Under the pieces are notes generated by a model. That model saw only the letters and a program-made list of their open reading frames with translations. It had not been told where the DNA came from and ran no database searches. Below are positions 8,657 to 17,108 of a stretch of DNA of 54,045 nt, one piece after another. The DNA is from a virus. Within the stretch, counting starts at the first letter, position 1. Each line of letters starts with the position of its first letter. The stretch spans positions 1 through 54,045 of IMG/VR virus record IMGVR_UViG_3300032267_001096; one strand, given 5' to 3'. The position numbers and the translations under genes are program-made.

Positions 8657-8681
8657 TATATTTATAAATTCTTGTTATATT
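8653..8681 (+). promoter_or_regulatory. promoter for split Pol III operon, leaderless
   Basis: The -35 box is TTGATA (8653-8658) and the -10 box is TATATT (8676-8681), separated by exactly 17 bases. The TGA inside the -35 is the stop codon of the upstream nuclease gene. The next ATG (8689) begins eight bases after the -10, where transcription would normally start, so the message should carry essentially no leader. This supports the ATG at 8689 rather than the TTG at 8680, which lies inside the -10. Confidence 0.75.
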
Positions 8682-8688
8682 GGTAAAA

Positions 8689-9426
8689 ATGATACCTTTA
8701 TTTAAATCTCATTATTCTTTAGGAAGATCTATTCTTACATTAGAAGATAAACCTGAAAGAGATGAATATCCAGACTCTATTATTCAAATCGCAAAAGAGA
8801 ATAAATTAAGTGAAATATTTTTAGTTGAAGATAATATGTCTTCTTTTCTAGAAGCCTATACAAACACAAAGAACAATAATATTAAGTTAAATTATGGGTT
8901 AAGAGTTTCCGTAACGGAAAATATAAGTGACAAAACAGATGAATCTAGACTTAAAAATTCAAAATTTATTTTATTTTTTAAAAATAAAAAAGGATATGAG
9001 CTACTCACTAAACTATTCAGTATAGCTGCAAAAGATGGTTTTTATTATGAACCAAGACTTGATTATTCAACTATAGAAAAAAATTGGACAGAAGATTTAA
9101 TATTGGCTATTCCATTTTATGATTCTTTTATATTTAATAATACATTAAAAAATACCATATGCGTACCTCAACTTAATTTTACGAAACCTATAGCATTTAT
9201 CGAAGATAATGATTTACCTTTTGATTTGATAGTTAAAGAAAAAATGCTATCTTTCTCAGAGAAAAACGATTTAGAAGTTTTCAATACAAAGAGTATTTAC
9301 TATAATAGTAAAAAAGATTTTAAAACATATTTAACTTTTAGATGTATTAATAATCGCAGTATCCTAAATAAACCAGAGTTAGACCATATGACAAGCAATG
9401 AATTTTGCTTTGAAAGCGTAAAATGA
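8689..9426 (+). CDS. stand-alone PHP domain of DNA polymerase III alpha
   Basis: About 245 residues matching the N-terminal PHP segment of bacterial DnaE. FKSHYSLGRSILTLE corresponds to the HSEYSLLDG start. IIQIAKENKLSEIFLVEDNMSSFLEAY corresponds to the alpha-subunit region around the TDHGNM motif, NYGLRVSV to the GVEVYV strand, and FFKNKKGYELLTKLFS to the NxxGYxNLxxL segment. Most metal-binding His/Asp residues of an active PHP are missing, so it is probably structural. In bacteria this domain is fused to the polymerase. Here the polymerase is encoded 1.4 kb further on, so the alpha subunit is split. The start is fixed by the leaderless promoter. Its stop overlaps the next gene by four bases. 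Confidence 0.75.
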   Translation: MIPLFKSHYSLGRSILTLEDKPERDEYPDSIIQIAKENKLSEIFLVEDNMSSFLEAYTNTKNNNIKLNYGLRVSVTENISDKTDESRLKNSKFILFFKNKKGYELLTKLFSIAAKDGFYYEPRLDYSTIEKNWTEDLILAIPFYDSFIFNNTLKNTICVPQLNFTKPIAFIEDNDLPFDLIVKEKMLSFSEKNDLEVFNTKSIYYNSKKDFKTYLTFRCINNRSILNKPELDHMTSNEFCFESVK

Positions 9427-9962
9427 TAACAGAAGACTATCAAGTAGTTCAAGATCCTATTGTTATCGTTAATAAATACAATGGCAAAACAAGACAACTA
9501 TCTTCAAATGAAGATAGAACTCACGATTACAGAACTATGTTAATGGAAGAAAATCGTCTATATGCTATAGATTTAGATTTAATTTGCCTTAAGTATGTTG
9601 AAAATAAAGCAGTTTATGTTGCAGGGTTAGAATTAACAAGGATAGGCGATCATCATTCTGGAGATCCAGATATTAATTTTTTTATAAAAGTTGTCAATAG
9701 ATACAGAGCTCAAGGACAAAAAAAATTAAGCGTTGATATAACTAGCAAATTACATTGCCCATCGATTATCGTTGCATTTTCTAGAGATTTAATGGACTTC
9801 TATCTTTATAACTTGACAAAGGATGATAACAAATGGTATTATCAAAATAGATTGAAACACCTAGAATGGCATTATTTAATAAGAGATAGAGAAATTCCAA
9901 AAGAACTTTACGAAGATAAAAAAAATGACATGAAATCAATTCAAGGATCATTTACAATATAG
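9423..9962 (+). CDS. hypothetical protein in split polymerase operon, possible nuclease fold
   Basis: 179 residues, unrecognised. The segment YAIDLDLICLKYVENKAVYVAGLELTRI (given for position, about residues 47-74) alternates Asp and Glu on two beta strands in a way reminiscent of PD-(D/E)xK enzymes. There is no lysine at the expected site, so I treat this as a suggestion only. A second conserved-looking patch is HCPSIIVAFSRDLMDFYLYNL. It is translationally coupled to the PHP gene (ATGA overlap) and sits two bases before the exonuclease gene, so a role in polymerase assembly or as a PHP-polymerase bridge is plausible. Confidence 0.6.
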   Translation: MITEDYQVVQDPIVIVNKYNGKTRQLSSNEDRTHDYRTMLMEENRLYAIDLDLICLKYVENKAVYVAGLELTRIGDHHSGDPDINFFIKVVNRYRAQGQKKLSVDITSKLHCPSIIVAFSRDLMDFYLYNLTKDDNKWYYQNRLKHLEWHYLIRDREIPKELYEDKKNDMKSIQGSFTI

Positions 9963-9964
9963 TT

Positions 9965-10603
9965 ATGGACGAGCATTTATTAAGATATAATAAAGATAAA
10001 ACTTTAGTATTCATAGATTGTGAAACATTTAATCTATGTTTAAATTTTTGTCATAATATTCCTTGGCAAATAGCTATGTTAAAAGTAAAAGGAGATAAAA
10101 AAATTGATCAAAAGAACTTTTATTTAAAATGGCAAACAGATTTAAAAATAAGCCAAGACGCAGCTAGAATCACGAGATATGATCACAAAAAAGTTCAAAA
10201 AGAAGGCTATGATCCAAAAGAAGTATTTCCAACAATCAAGGATTGGCTAGATCATGCTGATTATATTATCGGGCATAATACTTTAGGTTTTGACATTTAT
10301 CTTATTAAAGAGTATTATAAATATATGGGATGTAGTTGGCATCACTTAATTAATAAATTTATTGATACTAATACTATGGCTAGAGGAATTAAGTATGGTA
10401 TGCCATATAATCCAAAAGAAAGTTTAATAGAATATCAGTATAAGATATATCATACAAGGAAAAAAAATGTTAAAAGTTCTCTTACTTTCTTAGGAAAAGA
10501 AAATGGAATAGATCATGATTATGAAAAACTACATGATGCTATTAACGATCTTGACTTGAACTTAAAAGTATGGAATAAATTAAAATGGCAGGTTGAAATT
10601 TAA
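9965..10603 (+). CDS. DEDDh 3'-5' exonuclease, DnaQ/epsilon type
   Basis: Proofreading exonuclease expected to work with the phage alpha subunit. The Exo I motif is FIDCET (Asp18, Glu20), Exo II is GHNTLGFD (Asp110) and Exo III is HDAIND (His190, Asp195), the DEDDh arrangement. Length (212) is close to bacterial epsilon without its alpha-binding tail. The gene lies between the separate PHP and polymerase genes, which strongly suggests a three-component Pol III-type replicase. No beta clamp or clamp loader is visible in this window. Confidence 0.87.
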   Translation: MDEHLLRYNKDKTLVFIDCETFNLCLNFCHNIPWQIAMLKVKGDKKIDQKNFYLKWQTDLKISQDAARITRYDHKKVQKEGYDPKEVFPTIKDWLDHADYIIGHNTLGFDIYLIKEYYKYMGCSWHHLINKFIDTNTMARGIKYGMPYNPKESLIEYQYKIYHTRKKNVKSSLTFLGKENGIDHDYEKLHDAINDLDLNLKVWNKLKWQVEI

Positions 10604-10604
10604 T

Positions 10605-10835
10605 ATGGCATCATTAGACGATATTTACGATATGCTTCAAAAGCTAGACGACTCTAATATAGAGTATCTACTTATTACTGTACAAAAAGGTAAGAAAAAT
10701 GGTAAAGCAGACGTATTCTTTTCGTTAAAAAATAATGACTCAATGAGGATTCTCTCTAGTGGTCTTAAAGAATTTAATAAAGAGATAGATAAAATAAAAA
10801 GAGACGAAGATAAAGAGGAAGAAGATGAAGAGTAA
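10605..10835 (+). CDS. small protein with acidic C-terminal tail, upstream of polymerase
   Basis: About 76 residues beginning at the ATG just after the exonuclease stop, with AGGTTG upstream. A TTG at 10593 is a weaker alternative. A helical N-terminus (LDDIYDMLQKLDDS) and a strand (YLLITVQKGKKNGKADVFF) lead to a helix and a strongly acidic tail of mixed Glu, Asp and Lys. It overlaps the first codons of the polymerase gene, so the two are coupled. It resembles the 4363-4635 product in size and design. Unknown function. Confidence 0.65.
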   Translation: MASLDDIYDMLQKLDDSNIEYLLITVQKGKKNGKADVFFSLKNNDSMRILSSGLKEFNKEIDKIKRDEDKEEEDEE

Positions 10836-13410
10836 TCTATTACAAGATAAAGCATTTTCATCAAAATTTCAAATCACAGATTTGGGATTGCATGGTGTTA
10901 GACTACCAGAATTTAATATAGAGCTTTCGTTAAAAAGACATTTAAACATAAGTGAAGATTCCAGCAACTATGACTTCTTAAGAGCATTAGCTTTAAATGG
11001 CTTTAAAGAATTAAAGATTAACAAAGAAAATAAAGATTACAAAAAATACACAGATCGGGCAAAACACGAACTTGAAACCTTGAAGGAGTTAGGTTTTATA
11101 GATTACATCTTATTGGTTTGGGATGTTATTAACTTTTGTAAAACTAATAATATTCCAGTAGGCTTAGGTCGAGGATCTGCTGCTGGATCATTAATATTAT
11201 ATCTTATTGGGGTGACTAGGATTGACCCAGTAAAATATGATCTTTATTTCGAAAGATTTATATCTAAGATTCGCGCTAAAAAGCAGGTTGTTGATGGAAT
11301 AACGTATTTGGATGGTAGTTTGATGTGTGATGTTGATTTGGATATTTGTTATTATAATAGACAAAAAGTTCTTCAGTACTTAGAAAATAAGTTTAGGGGT
11401 AAAACTAGTAAAATTTTAACCTTAAATACTTTAAGCGGAAAGCTTTTGATTAAGGAATGTGGAAAAATTATCGGTGAAAAAACAGAAGAAGAAATGACCA
11501 TGATATCTTCTCTAATACCAAAAGTTTATGGTCAAGTAAAAGATATTAATCAAGCTTACGAAGAAGTTGAGAAATTTAAAGAATGGTGCGATGAGAATAA
11601 AGAGACTTATCAAATAGCTTTAAAATTAAGAGATTTAATTAAAAACAAGGGAGTCCATCCATCTGGCGTGTTACTTTCTTATTACGATTTAGAAACGATT
11701 TGCCCAACGGAATTATCATCTGATAAAGAACCAGTTTCAAGTTTTGATATGAATTGGGTTAGCATGTTTAATATTAAACTTGATATTCTTGGCTTAAGAA
11801 GTGTTTCTGTAGTAGATGATGTTTGTAAGAATATTGGAATCAAAGTAGAAGATATCGATTTAAATCATGAGTCTATTTATAGAAATCTACAAGAGTTAAA
11901 ATCACCACATGGACTTTTTCAAATCGAAGCAGACACCAACTTTAGAGTTTGTCAAAAAGTTAAACCTAAAAACTTAGAAGAACTAAGTGGCGTATTAGCT
12001 CTTGCAAGACCTGGAGCATTACAATTCGTAGATAAATATGCTGCTCATACAAATTATCAGCAATCCGAAAGTATTCATCCATTTTTTGATGATATTCTAA
12101 AAGAAACTGGTGGAGTAGCTCTTTATCAAGAACAGTTAATGAAAATGGCTCATAAGATCGGCTTTACTCTTGATGAAGCAGAAATCTTAAGAAGAATCGT
12201 AGGAAAGAAGAAAATTGAAGAGATCAAAGCTTGGAAAAAGAAAATCGAAGAAAAGATCAAACTCAATAAATTGCCAAAAGAAGTAGGAGAAATTCTTTGG
12301 AAGATTTTAGAAGATTCTGCTAATTATTCATTTAATAAAAGTCATTCCTTGGCTTACGCAGCCTTGGCAGCAGTTACAATTTATTTAAAATTTAATCATC
12401 CTCAACAATTCTTTTTATCACTATTAAAAATGAGCAGAAATGAACCAGATCCAATTGGTGAAATTTCTAAGATTCAAAAAGAAATGCATGAATTTGATAT
12501 CAAATTACTTCCTCCACATATCATTAAATCAGAAATGGATTTTTCGACAGAAGGTAAAGATCTCAGATTTGGTTTATTATCAATCAAAGGAATTAGTGAT
12601 AAATCTATTGAGAAGCTAAATAGCTTCAGAAATAAGTATTCTAATAAGTTCGAGATCTTTCAAGCAGCAGAAGAAGCTAACCTTAACATTGGAGTTTTAT
12701 CTTCTTTAATTCAAGCTGGAGCGTTAAGTGGCTTTAATCAATCTAGAAGTAAAATCGTATTAGAAGCTCAATTATGGAATATTTTAACCGCTAAAGAAAA
12801 GAAATATTCAATTTCATTTGCAGATCAATTCGATTATGATCTTATTAAGATTATAAAACATTTGAATAAATTCACGGACGAAAAGAATCATGTAATCATT
12901 AAAGACACTAGATTGAATACTATTAAAACTAAATATACCCCATATCTAGAAATTTATAATCAGAATAGTAAAAGCGAAAGTTTTGCTAATTGGTATTACG
13001 AAAAGAAGCTTCTAGGATATACTTATAATAAGAATCTAAGAGATATTTTTGCTGAAAAAAGAGAAAACCTTAAATATATAAGCGATATTATTGATGAGCA
13101 AGTTAATACCAAAGTAGCTTTGGTAGGTCAAATCGAAGAAGTTTATACTGGCGTATCTAAAAATGAAAAGAAAACTAGATATGTAAGATTAAAAATAGCA
13201 GATGAAACATCGTCAATTAGTGTGTTAATATTTAATGATAATATTGAAAACAATAAACTATTAAATAATAAAGCTTTTGAGGAAGGCAATATTGTTATAG
13301 CAAAAGGCTCAAAAAGAGATGATTGTATATTTGGAGACTTAATAGCAATTCAAGATCATCAAATTTACATGAAATTAAATGATTTAAAAAAGATAGATAA
13401 AAATAATTGA
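10825..13410 (+). CDS. dnaE: DNA polymerase III alpha catalytic subunit lacking PHP domain
   Basis: C-family replicative DNA polymerase, 861 residues compared with about 1160 in bacteria, because the N-terminal PHP domain is encoded separately. The polymerase core shows GLGRGSAAGS (about 113-122), the two catalytic acids in CDVDLDIC (Asp171 and Asp173, aligning with the PDFDxD motif) and the third in KLDILGLRS (Asp320). The LYQEQLMKMA and FNKSHSLAYA segments also match. A helix-hairpin-helix region and an OB fold (VALVGQIEEVYTG, about 770-850) follow. Everything needed for catalysis appears intact. The start overlaps the small acidic gene, and the stop codon TGA lies inside the next promoter. 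Bacterial-type alpha subunits are uncommon in phages, which usually carry family A or B enzymes. Confidence 0.93.
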   Translation: MKSNLLQDKAFSSKFQITDLGLHGVRLPEFNIELSLKRHLNISEDSSNYDFLRALALNGFKELKINKENKDYKKYTDRAKHELETLKELGFIDYILLVWDVINFCKTNNIPVGLGRGSAAGSLILYLIGVTRIDPVKYDLYFERFISKIRAKKQVVDGITYLDGSLMCDVDLDICYYNRQKVLQYLENKFRGKTSKILTLNTLSGKLLIKECGKIIGEKTEEEMTMISSLIPKVYGQVKDINQAYEEVEKFKEWCDENKETYQIALKLRDLIKNKGVHPSGVLLSYYDLETICPTELSSDKEPVSSFDMNWVSMFNIKLDILGLRSVSVVDDVCKNIGIKVEDIDLNHESIYRNLQELKSPHGLFQIEADTNFRVCQKVKPKNLEELSGVLALARPGALQFVDKYAAHTNYQQSESIHPFFDDILKETGGVALYQEQLMKMAHKIGFTLDEAEILRRIVGKKKIEEIKAWKKKIEEKIKLNKLPKEVGEILWKILEDSANYSFNKSHSLAYAALAAVTIYLKFNHPQQFFLSLLKMSRNEPDPIGEISKIQKEMHEFDIKLLPPHIIKSEMDFSTEGKDLRFGLLSIKGISDKSIEKLNSFRNKYSNKFEIFQAAEEANLNIGVLSSLIQAGALSGFNQSRSKIVLEAQLWNILTAKEKKYSISFADQFDYDLIKIIKHLNKFTDEKNHVIIKDTRLNTIKTKYTPYLEIYNQNSKSESFANWYYEKKLLGYTYNKNLRDIFAEKRENLKYISDIIDEQVNTKVALVGQIEEVYTGVSKNEKKTRYVRLKIADETSSISVLIFNDNIENNKLLNNKAFEEGNIVIAKGSKRDDCIFGDLIAIQDHQIYMKLNDLKKIDKNN

Positions 13411-13435
13411 CATTTATTATCATTAATGATAATAT
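13407..13435 (+). promoter_or_regulatory. promoter, leaderless, for ssDNA-binding candidate
   Basis: The -35 box is TTGACA (13407-13412) and the -10 box is TAATAT (13430-13435), with a 17-base spacer. The polymerase stop codon is the TGA within the -35. The ATG at 13443 comes eight bases after the -10, so transcription should begin at or next to the start codon. The TTG at 13407 is the -35 itself and is not a start. Confidence 0.8.
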
Positions 13436-13442
13436 AAGTAAT

Positions 13443-13982
13443 ATGATATCTTTTTATAAACCAAATAGCAAAAATACAGGCACAGCTTGTAGCTTTAGCG
13501 TAAATTCAAAAGACGGTTCCATTTGGAGTTCATTAATTAAGCAAAGCGCTTGGAATGAAGGCACAAAGACTGGATCATTTTCAGACAATAGAGACAATCC
13601 TCAAAAAAGTGCAAAAATTAAATTCTCTATTACAGAAACCGCAGGTTTAATAGACGCTCTAGAAAGAAATACAGAGTTTTCAGCATACCATTCATCTGAC
13701 AAGCAAATCACAAAAATCAAACTATCACCATATATTAGAGATGATAAACAAGTTGGATTTTCTTATAGCGTTAATAAAGAGAACAAAGATAATATCGAAA
13801 ACAAGCAATCCTATTTAATTGGATTTTATTTCAATGAAGCTAGACTTTTAAGAGAATTTTTGATTCATTCTCTACATTCAGTCTTTAAGTCTCAAGAATT
13901 AGAAAACATTAAAAAGTACAAAAATTCAAAACAACCACAAATTAATAACACAAATACAGATTCTGATGGAGAAATTTGGTAA
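13443..13982 (+). CDS. probable single-stranded DNA-binding protein
   Basis: 179 residues beginning MISFYKPNSKNTG, with a beta-rich body (ACSFSVNSKDGSIW, KIKFSITETAGLIDAL, then NTEFSAYHSS and a GFSYSV strand). It ends in a flexible, acidic tail finishing DSDGEIW. An acidic tip with a terminal aromatic residue is the protein-interaction signature of SSB-type proteins. The strand/helix pattern fits a PC4/Whirly-like or OB-type binder better than classical SSB, but I cannot decide between them. It has its own strong promoter in the replication region, as expected for a protein needed in quantity. The identification is inference from layout and tail, not from a clear domain match. Confidence 0.6.
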   Translation: MISFYKPNSKNTGTACSFSVNSKDGSIWSSLIKQSAWNEGTKTGSFSDNRDNPQKSAKIKFSITETAGLIDALERNTEFSAYHSSDKQITKIKLSPYIRDDKQVGFSYSVNKENKDNIENKQSYLIGFYFNEARLLREFLIHSLHSVFKSQELENIKKYKNSKQPQINNTNTDSDGEIW

Positions 13983-13988
13983 TAAATT

Positions 13989-15908
13989 GTGAGAAGAAAA
14001 AAGGTTTTAATACAAACTGACTTTTCTTTGGCTAAGACTGGCTTTGGAAGAAATGCTAAAGCTATTTTAAAAGCTTTATATTCAAAAGATAAATACGATA
14101 TTGTACATTATTGCTGTGGACTAAATTGGAGCAATCCAGAAACTTTAAAAGTTCCTTGGAAATGTTTTGGATCTCTGCCTGATGATCAAAAACAATTAGA
14201 ACAATTAAATAAAGATCCTCTTGCCGCAAGAAACGCTAGTTATGGGGCGCTTCTTTTAGATAGAGTTATTGAACAAGAAAAACCAGATATTTATATTGCT
14301 ATCCAAGATATTTGGGGAGTAGATTTTGCAATAGAAAAGCCTTGGTTTGAGAAGATATCTTCTGTAATTTGGACCACTTTAGATTCTTTACCAATTTTAG
14401 AATCAGCAATTAAGTATGCTCCAAAAATTAAAAACTATTGGATATGGAGTAACTTCGCTACAAAAGCTTTACATAAATTGGGTCATAAACATGTAAAAAC
14501 TTTGCATGGAGCATTAGAGGATTCATTCTTTTATAAATTATCAGATTTTGATAGAAGCCAATTAAGAAAAAGACATGGTATACCTCAAGACGCTTTTATT
14601 ATTGGTTTTGTATTTAGAAATCAATTAAGAAAAAGTGTTCCTAATCTTTTAGAAGGATATGCTCTTTGGAAAAAGCAAAATCCAAATATAAAAAATACAT
14701 TCTTACTTTTGCATACTCATTGGGCAGAAGGGTGGAACATATATAAATTAGCAGATGAATATGGCGTACCAAAAAATGAAATTTTGACTACATATATTTG
14801 CAAAAATTGTCATAATTATGAAATCAAACCTTTTCAAGGACATGATATAGACTGTAGATTGTGTGGAGCGCAAAAGAGTCAAATTACAACTGGAGTTGGT
14901 CTTGGAATTAATGAAGTTCAACTTAATGAAGTATATAATTTAATGGATGTTTATTGTCATCCATTTACTAGCGGTGGACAAGAAATACCTATTCAAGAAG
15001 CTAAACTTACAGAATTAATCACTTTAGTTACTAATTATTCATGTGGAGAAGAAATGTGTGAGCCAGAAGCTTATTCATTACCTTTGGAGTGGGCAGAGTA
15101 TAGAGAGCATGGCACAGAATTTAAAAAGGCTTCAACACTACCAACTTCTATTGCTCAACAACTAAACGCAGTTTATAAGATGCCAAAAGATAAAAAGATT
15201 TTAATGGGTAAAAATGCTAGAGAATGGACTATTAAAAACTTTGGCGTTAATTACGTAAGTAGTATTTTAGAGAAATTTATTGATGATCAACCATATATAG
15301 ATCAAGATAGTTTAACTATTACTCATCAAGAAAAAGATCCAAACCACATAGTTCCAGATATTAAAAACGATGCAGAATGGGTGAAATATTTATACGCAAA
15401 TATCTTAAAACGTCCAGAAGTAGATGAAAGAGATGAAGGATTTAAATATTGGATGCAAGAAATTTCGAAAGGAATGAAAAGACCAGATATTGAGAACTAC
15501 TTCAGAAACGTAGCGCTTCAAGAAAACTCAAAAACTAAGAAGTTCAATTTCGAAGATTTCTTAGATCAAAAAGATAATAATAGCAAAATATTATTTGTAA
15601 TGCCTGAATCAGAAGTAGATTTATTTTTATCGACTTCCTTATTTAAATCTATAAAAGAAACTTACCCAAATCATTCCCTATACGTTGCAACAAAGCCAGA
15701 GTATCATGAAATTCTTGATGGCAATCCATACATTAAAAAAGTAATACAATATATTCCACAAATGGATGATATCTTATGGCTAGAAGGAGTTTCAGACCAT
15801 AATGGTTATTTCGATATAGCTTTCTTACCATATGTAAATTCCCAAAGGATTGTGAATTTCTTGCACAATGGTAAAACTAAAATTAACTACTACCTAAAGG
15901 ATAAATAA
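13989..15908 (+). CDS. glycosyltransferase: GT4 + DUF4214 + N-terminal half of GT9
   Basis: 639-residue multidomain protein with a GTG start. Residues 1-440 look like a GT-B fold family 4 transferase (TDFSLAKTGFGRNAKAIL at the start, SGGQEIPIQEAK for the donor site). A CxxC...CxxC zinc ribbon is inserted (Cys271/274 and Cys289/292). Residues 460-520 resemble DUF4214 (WVKYLYANILKR...GFKYWMQEIS). From about 532 the sequence switches to the N-terminal half of a heptosyltransferase-like GT9 domain (KILFVMPESEVDLFLSTSLF), then stops. The missing GT9 half is in the next gene. It is probably involved in transferring sugars made with the phage nucleotide-sugar enzymes. It lies in the transcript of the ssDNA-binding candidate. 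Confidence 0.85.
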   Translation: MRRKKVLIQTDFSLAKTGFGRNAKAILKALYSKDKYDIVHYCCGLNWSNPETLKVPWKCFGSLPDDQKQLEQLNKDPLAARNASYGALLLDRVIEQEKPDIYIAIQDIWGVDFAIEKPWFEKISSVIWTTLDSLPILESAIKYAPKIKNYWIWSNFATKALHKLGHKHVKTLHGALEDSFFYKLSDFDRSQLRKRHGIPQDAFIIGFVFRNQLRKSVPNLLEGYALWKKQNPNIKNTFLLLHTHWAEGWNIYKLADEYGVPKNEILTTYICKNCHNYEIKPFQGHDIDCRLCGAQKSQITTGVGLGINEVQLNEVYNLMDVYCHPFTSGGQEIPIQEAKLTELITLVTNYSCGEEMCEPEAYSLPLEWAEYREHGTEFKKASTLPTSIAQQLNAVYKMPKDKKILMGKNAREWTIKNFGVNYVSSILEKFIDDQPYIDQDSLTITHQEKDPNHIVPDIKNDAEWVKYLYANILKRPEVDERDEGFKYWMQEISKGMKRPDIENYFRNVALQENSKTKKFNFEDFLDQKDNNSKILFVMPESEVDLFLSTSLFKSIKETYPNHSLYVATKPEYHEILDGNPYIKKVIQYIPQMDDILWLEGVSDHNGYFDIAFLPYVNSQRIVNFLHNGKTKINYYLKDK

Positions 15909-15910
15909 AA

Positions 15911-17077
15911 ATGCATTTATTAGAATCTTACGCTTTGAATTGTGGTCTTAAAATAAATCAACCATTTATATATGAAAAAATAGTACCACTTCCATTTAAT
16001 GATTATATCGTATTGAATTGCGGAGGAAGTTCTGATCCTAAAAATTATAGTTACTGGCAAGAAGTTGCTCTTCTAATTAAACCATATTTACATAATAAAA
16101 ATATTAAAATAATACAATTACTAGAAAAAAACGAAGCTCAATCACTAGATACTCATGGATTAAACGATTTGTCTTTTAATCAAAAAGCTTTTGTTATAAA
16201 AAATTCATTACTATACGCTGGCAATGAATCAATGAGTATGCATTTGGCATCACATTACGATAAAGATATTGTAGCTTTATATTCGAACACGAATCCAAAA
16301 AATACTGGACCATTCTTTAATATCAAAAATAGTCCAGAGATAATAGAAAGCCCTAAAAATAAACCCTCTTATTCAAATGTAGAAATGCCTAAAACAATAA
16401 ATAGAATTAAACCAGAAGATATTGCTAAGGCTATACTCAAAAAATTAAATATAAAGAACAATATAAATATAAACACTTTGTACATTGGGGAGGCTTTCCA
16501 AGCCTCAATACTTGAAATGGTTCCTGATACATTAATTGATTTAAAACCATTTAATACTCAATTTATTAATGTTCGAATGGATTATCTTTTTAACGAACAA
16601 ATATTAATGAATCAGCTACATTTATGCAAATGCGCAATTCTAACAGATAAACCTATAAATCTTGCTATTTACAAGAATTTCAACCAAAACATAGTCCAAA
16701 CATATTTTATACTATCAAAAGATACAGATTTTGATTATTTAAAAGAATTAAATAAATTAAATGTTAATTTTAATATGATATCATTTCTGGATAAAGAAGA
16801 AACGAACAAACTTAAAATAAATACTCTTGAATACGGAATAATATCGGAGGTTCCTTTAAAAAGCAAAATTGATATTTATAATAAATTTAAAGATTTACCA
16901 AATTTAAAAATAAGATCAAATAAGCTACTTTTAAGCAATAATAAAGTATATCCAACATTTTGTCATTACAAAAATAACATGAGTTATGTTTCTAATAATC
17001 TAGAGGCTATAGATTTTATATATAATCCTCTTATGGCATACGATATAGATTATTACTCGATATTTCAAACTACTTGA
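15911..17077 (+). CDS. C-terminal half of GT9 glycosyltransferase plus unknown domain
   Basis: 388 residues. The first 170 continue the GT9 domain left unfinished by the previous gene: the start resembles the helix after the heptosyltransferase linker, YIVLNCGGSSDPKNYSYW matches the donor-binding Gly-rich strand, and NSLLYAGNESMSMHLASHYDKDIVALYSNTNP (about 104-135) matches the GT9 donor site. The remaining 200 residues are not recognised. The frames differ by one base, with a stop and ATG only two bases apart, so the two products are made by reinitiation. I see no convincing slippery site. The TGA stop forms part of the -35 of the next promoter. Confidence 0.75.
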   Translation: MHLLESYALNCGLKINQPFIYEKIVPLPFNDYIVLNCGGSSDPKNYSYWQEVALLIKPYLHNKNIKIIQLLEKNEAQSLDTHGLNDLSFNQKAFVIKNSLLYAGNESMSMHLASHYDKDIVALYSNTNPKNTGPFFNIKNSPEIIESPKNKPSYSNVEMPKTINRIKPEDIAKAILKKLNIKNNININTLYIGEAFQASILEMVPDTLIDLKPFNTQFINVRMDYLFNEQILMNQLHLCKCAILTDKPINLAIYKNFNQNIVQTYFILSKDTDFDYLKELNKLNVNFNMISFLDKEETNKLKINTLEYGIISEVPLKSKIDIYNKFKDLPNLKIRSNKLLLSNNKVYPTFCHYKNNMSYVSNNLEAIDFIYNPLMAYDIDYYSIFQTT

Positions 17078-17102
17078 CAAAAACTAAAAGATATAGTATC
17101 AT
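17074..17102 (+). promoter_or_regulatory. promoter, leaderless, near-consensus
   Basis: The -35 is a perfect TTGACA (17074-17079) and the -10 is TATCAT (17097-17102), with a 17-base spacer. The ATG at 17109 begins exactly seven bases after the -10, the usual transcription start distance. The TGA stop of the preceding gene lies inside the -35, so the whole intergenic region is the promoter. Confidence 0.82.
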
Positions 17103-17108
17103 TATTAC

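Noticed and set aside
8680-8688. TTG start for the PHP protein
   Set aside because: The TTG overlaps the -10 box; the ATG at 8689 is at the predicted transcription start.
9814-9843. TTGACA with TATTAT 18 bases later inside the 9423-9962 gene
   Set aside because: Spacer is 18, no start codon follows at the usual distance, and it is inside a coding region; likely chance in AT-rich DNA.
13407-13442. TTG start for the ssDNA-binding candidate
   Set aside because: This stretch is the promoter itself; the first 12 residues would be encoded by the -35, spacer and -10.
15895-15915. Programmed -1 frameshift joining the two GT9 halves
   Set aside because: No slippery heptamer, and an in-frame stop directly upstream of the second ATG leaves almost no window for slippage.
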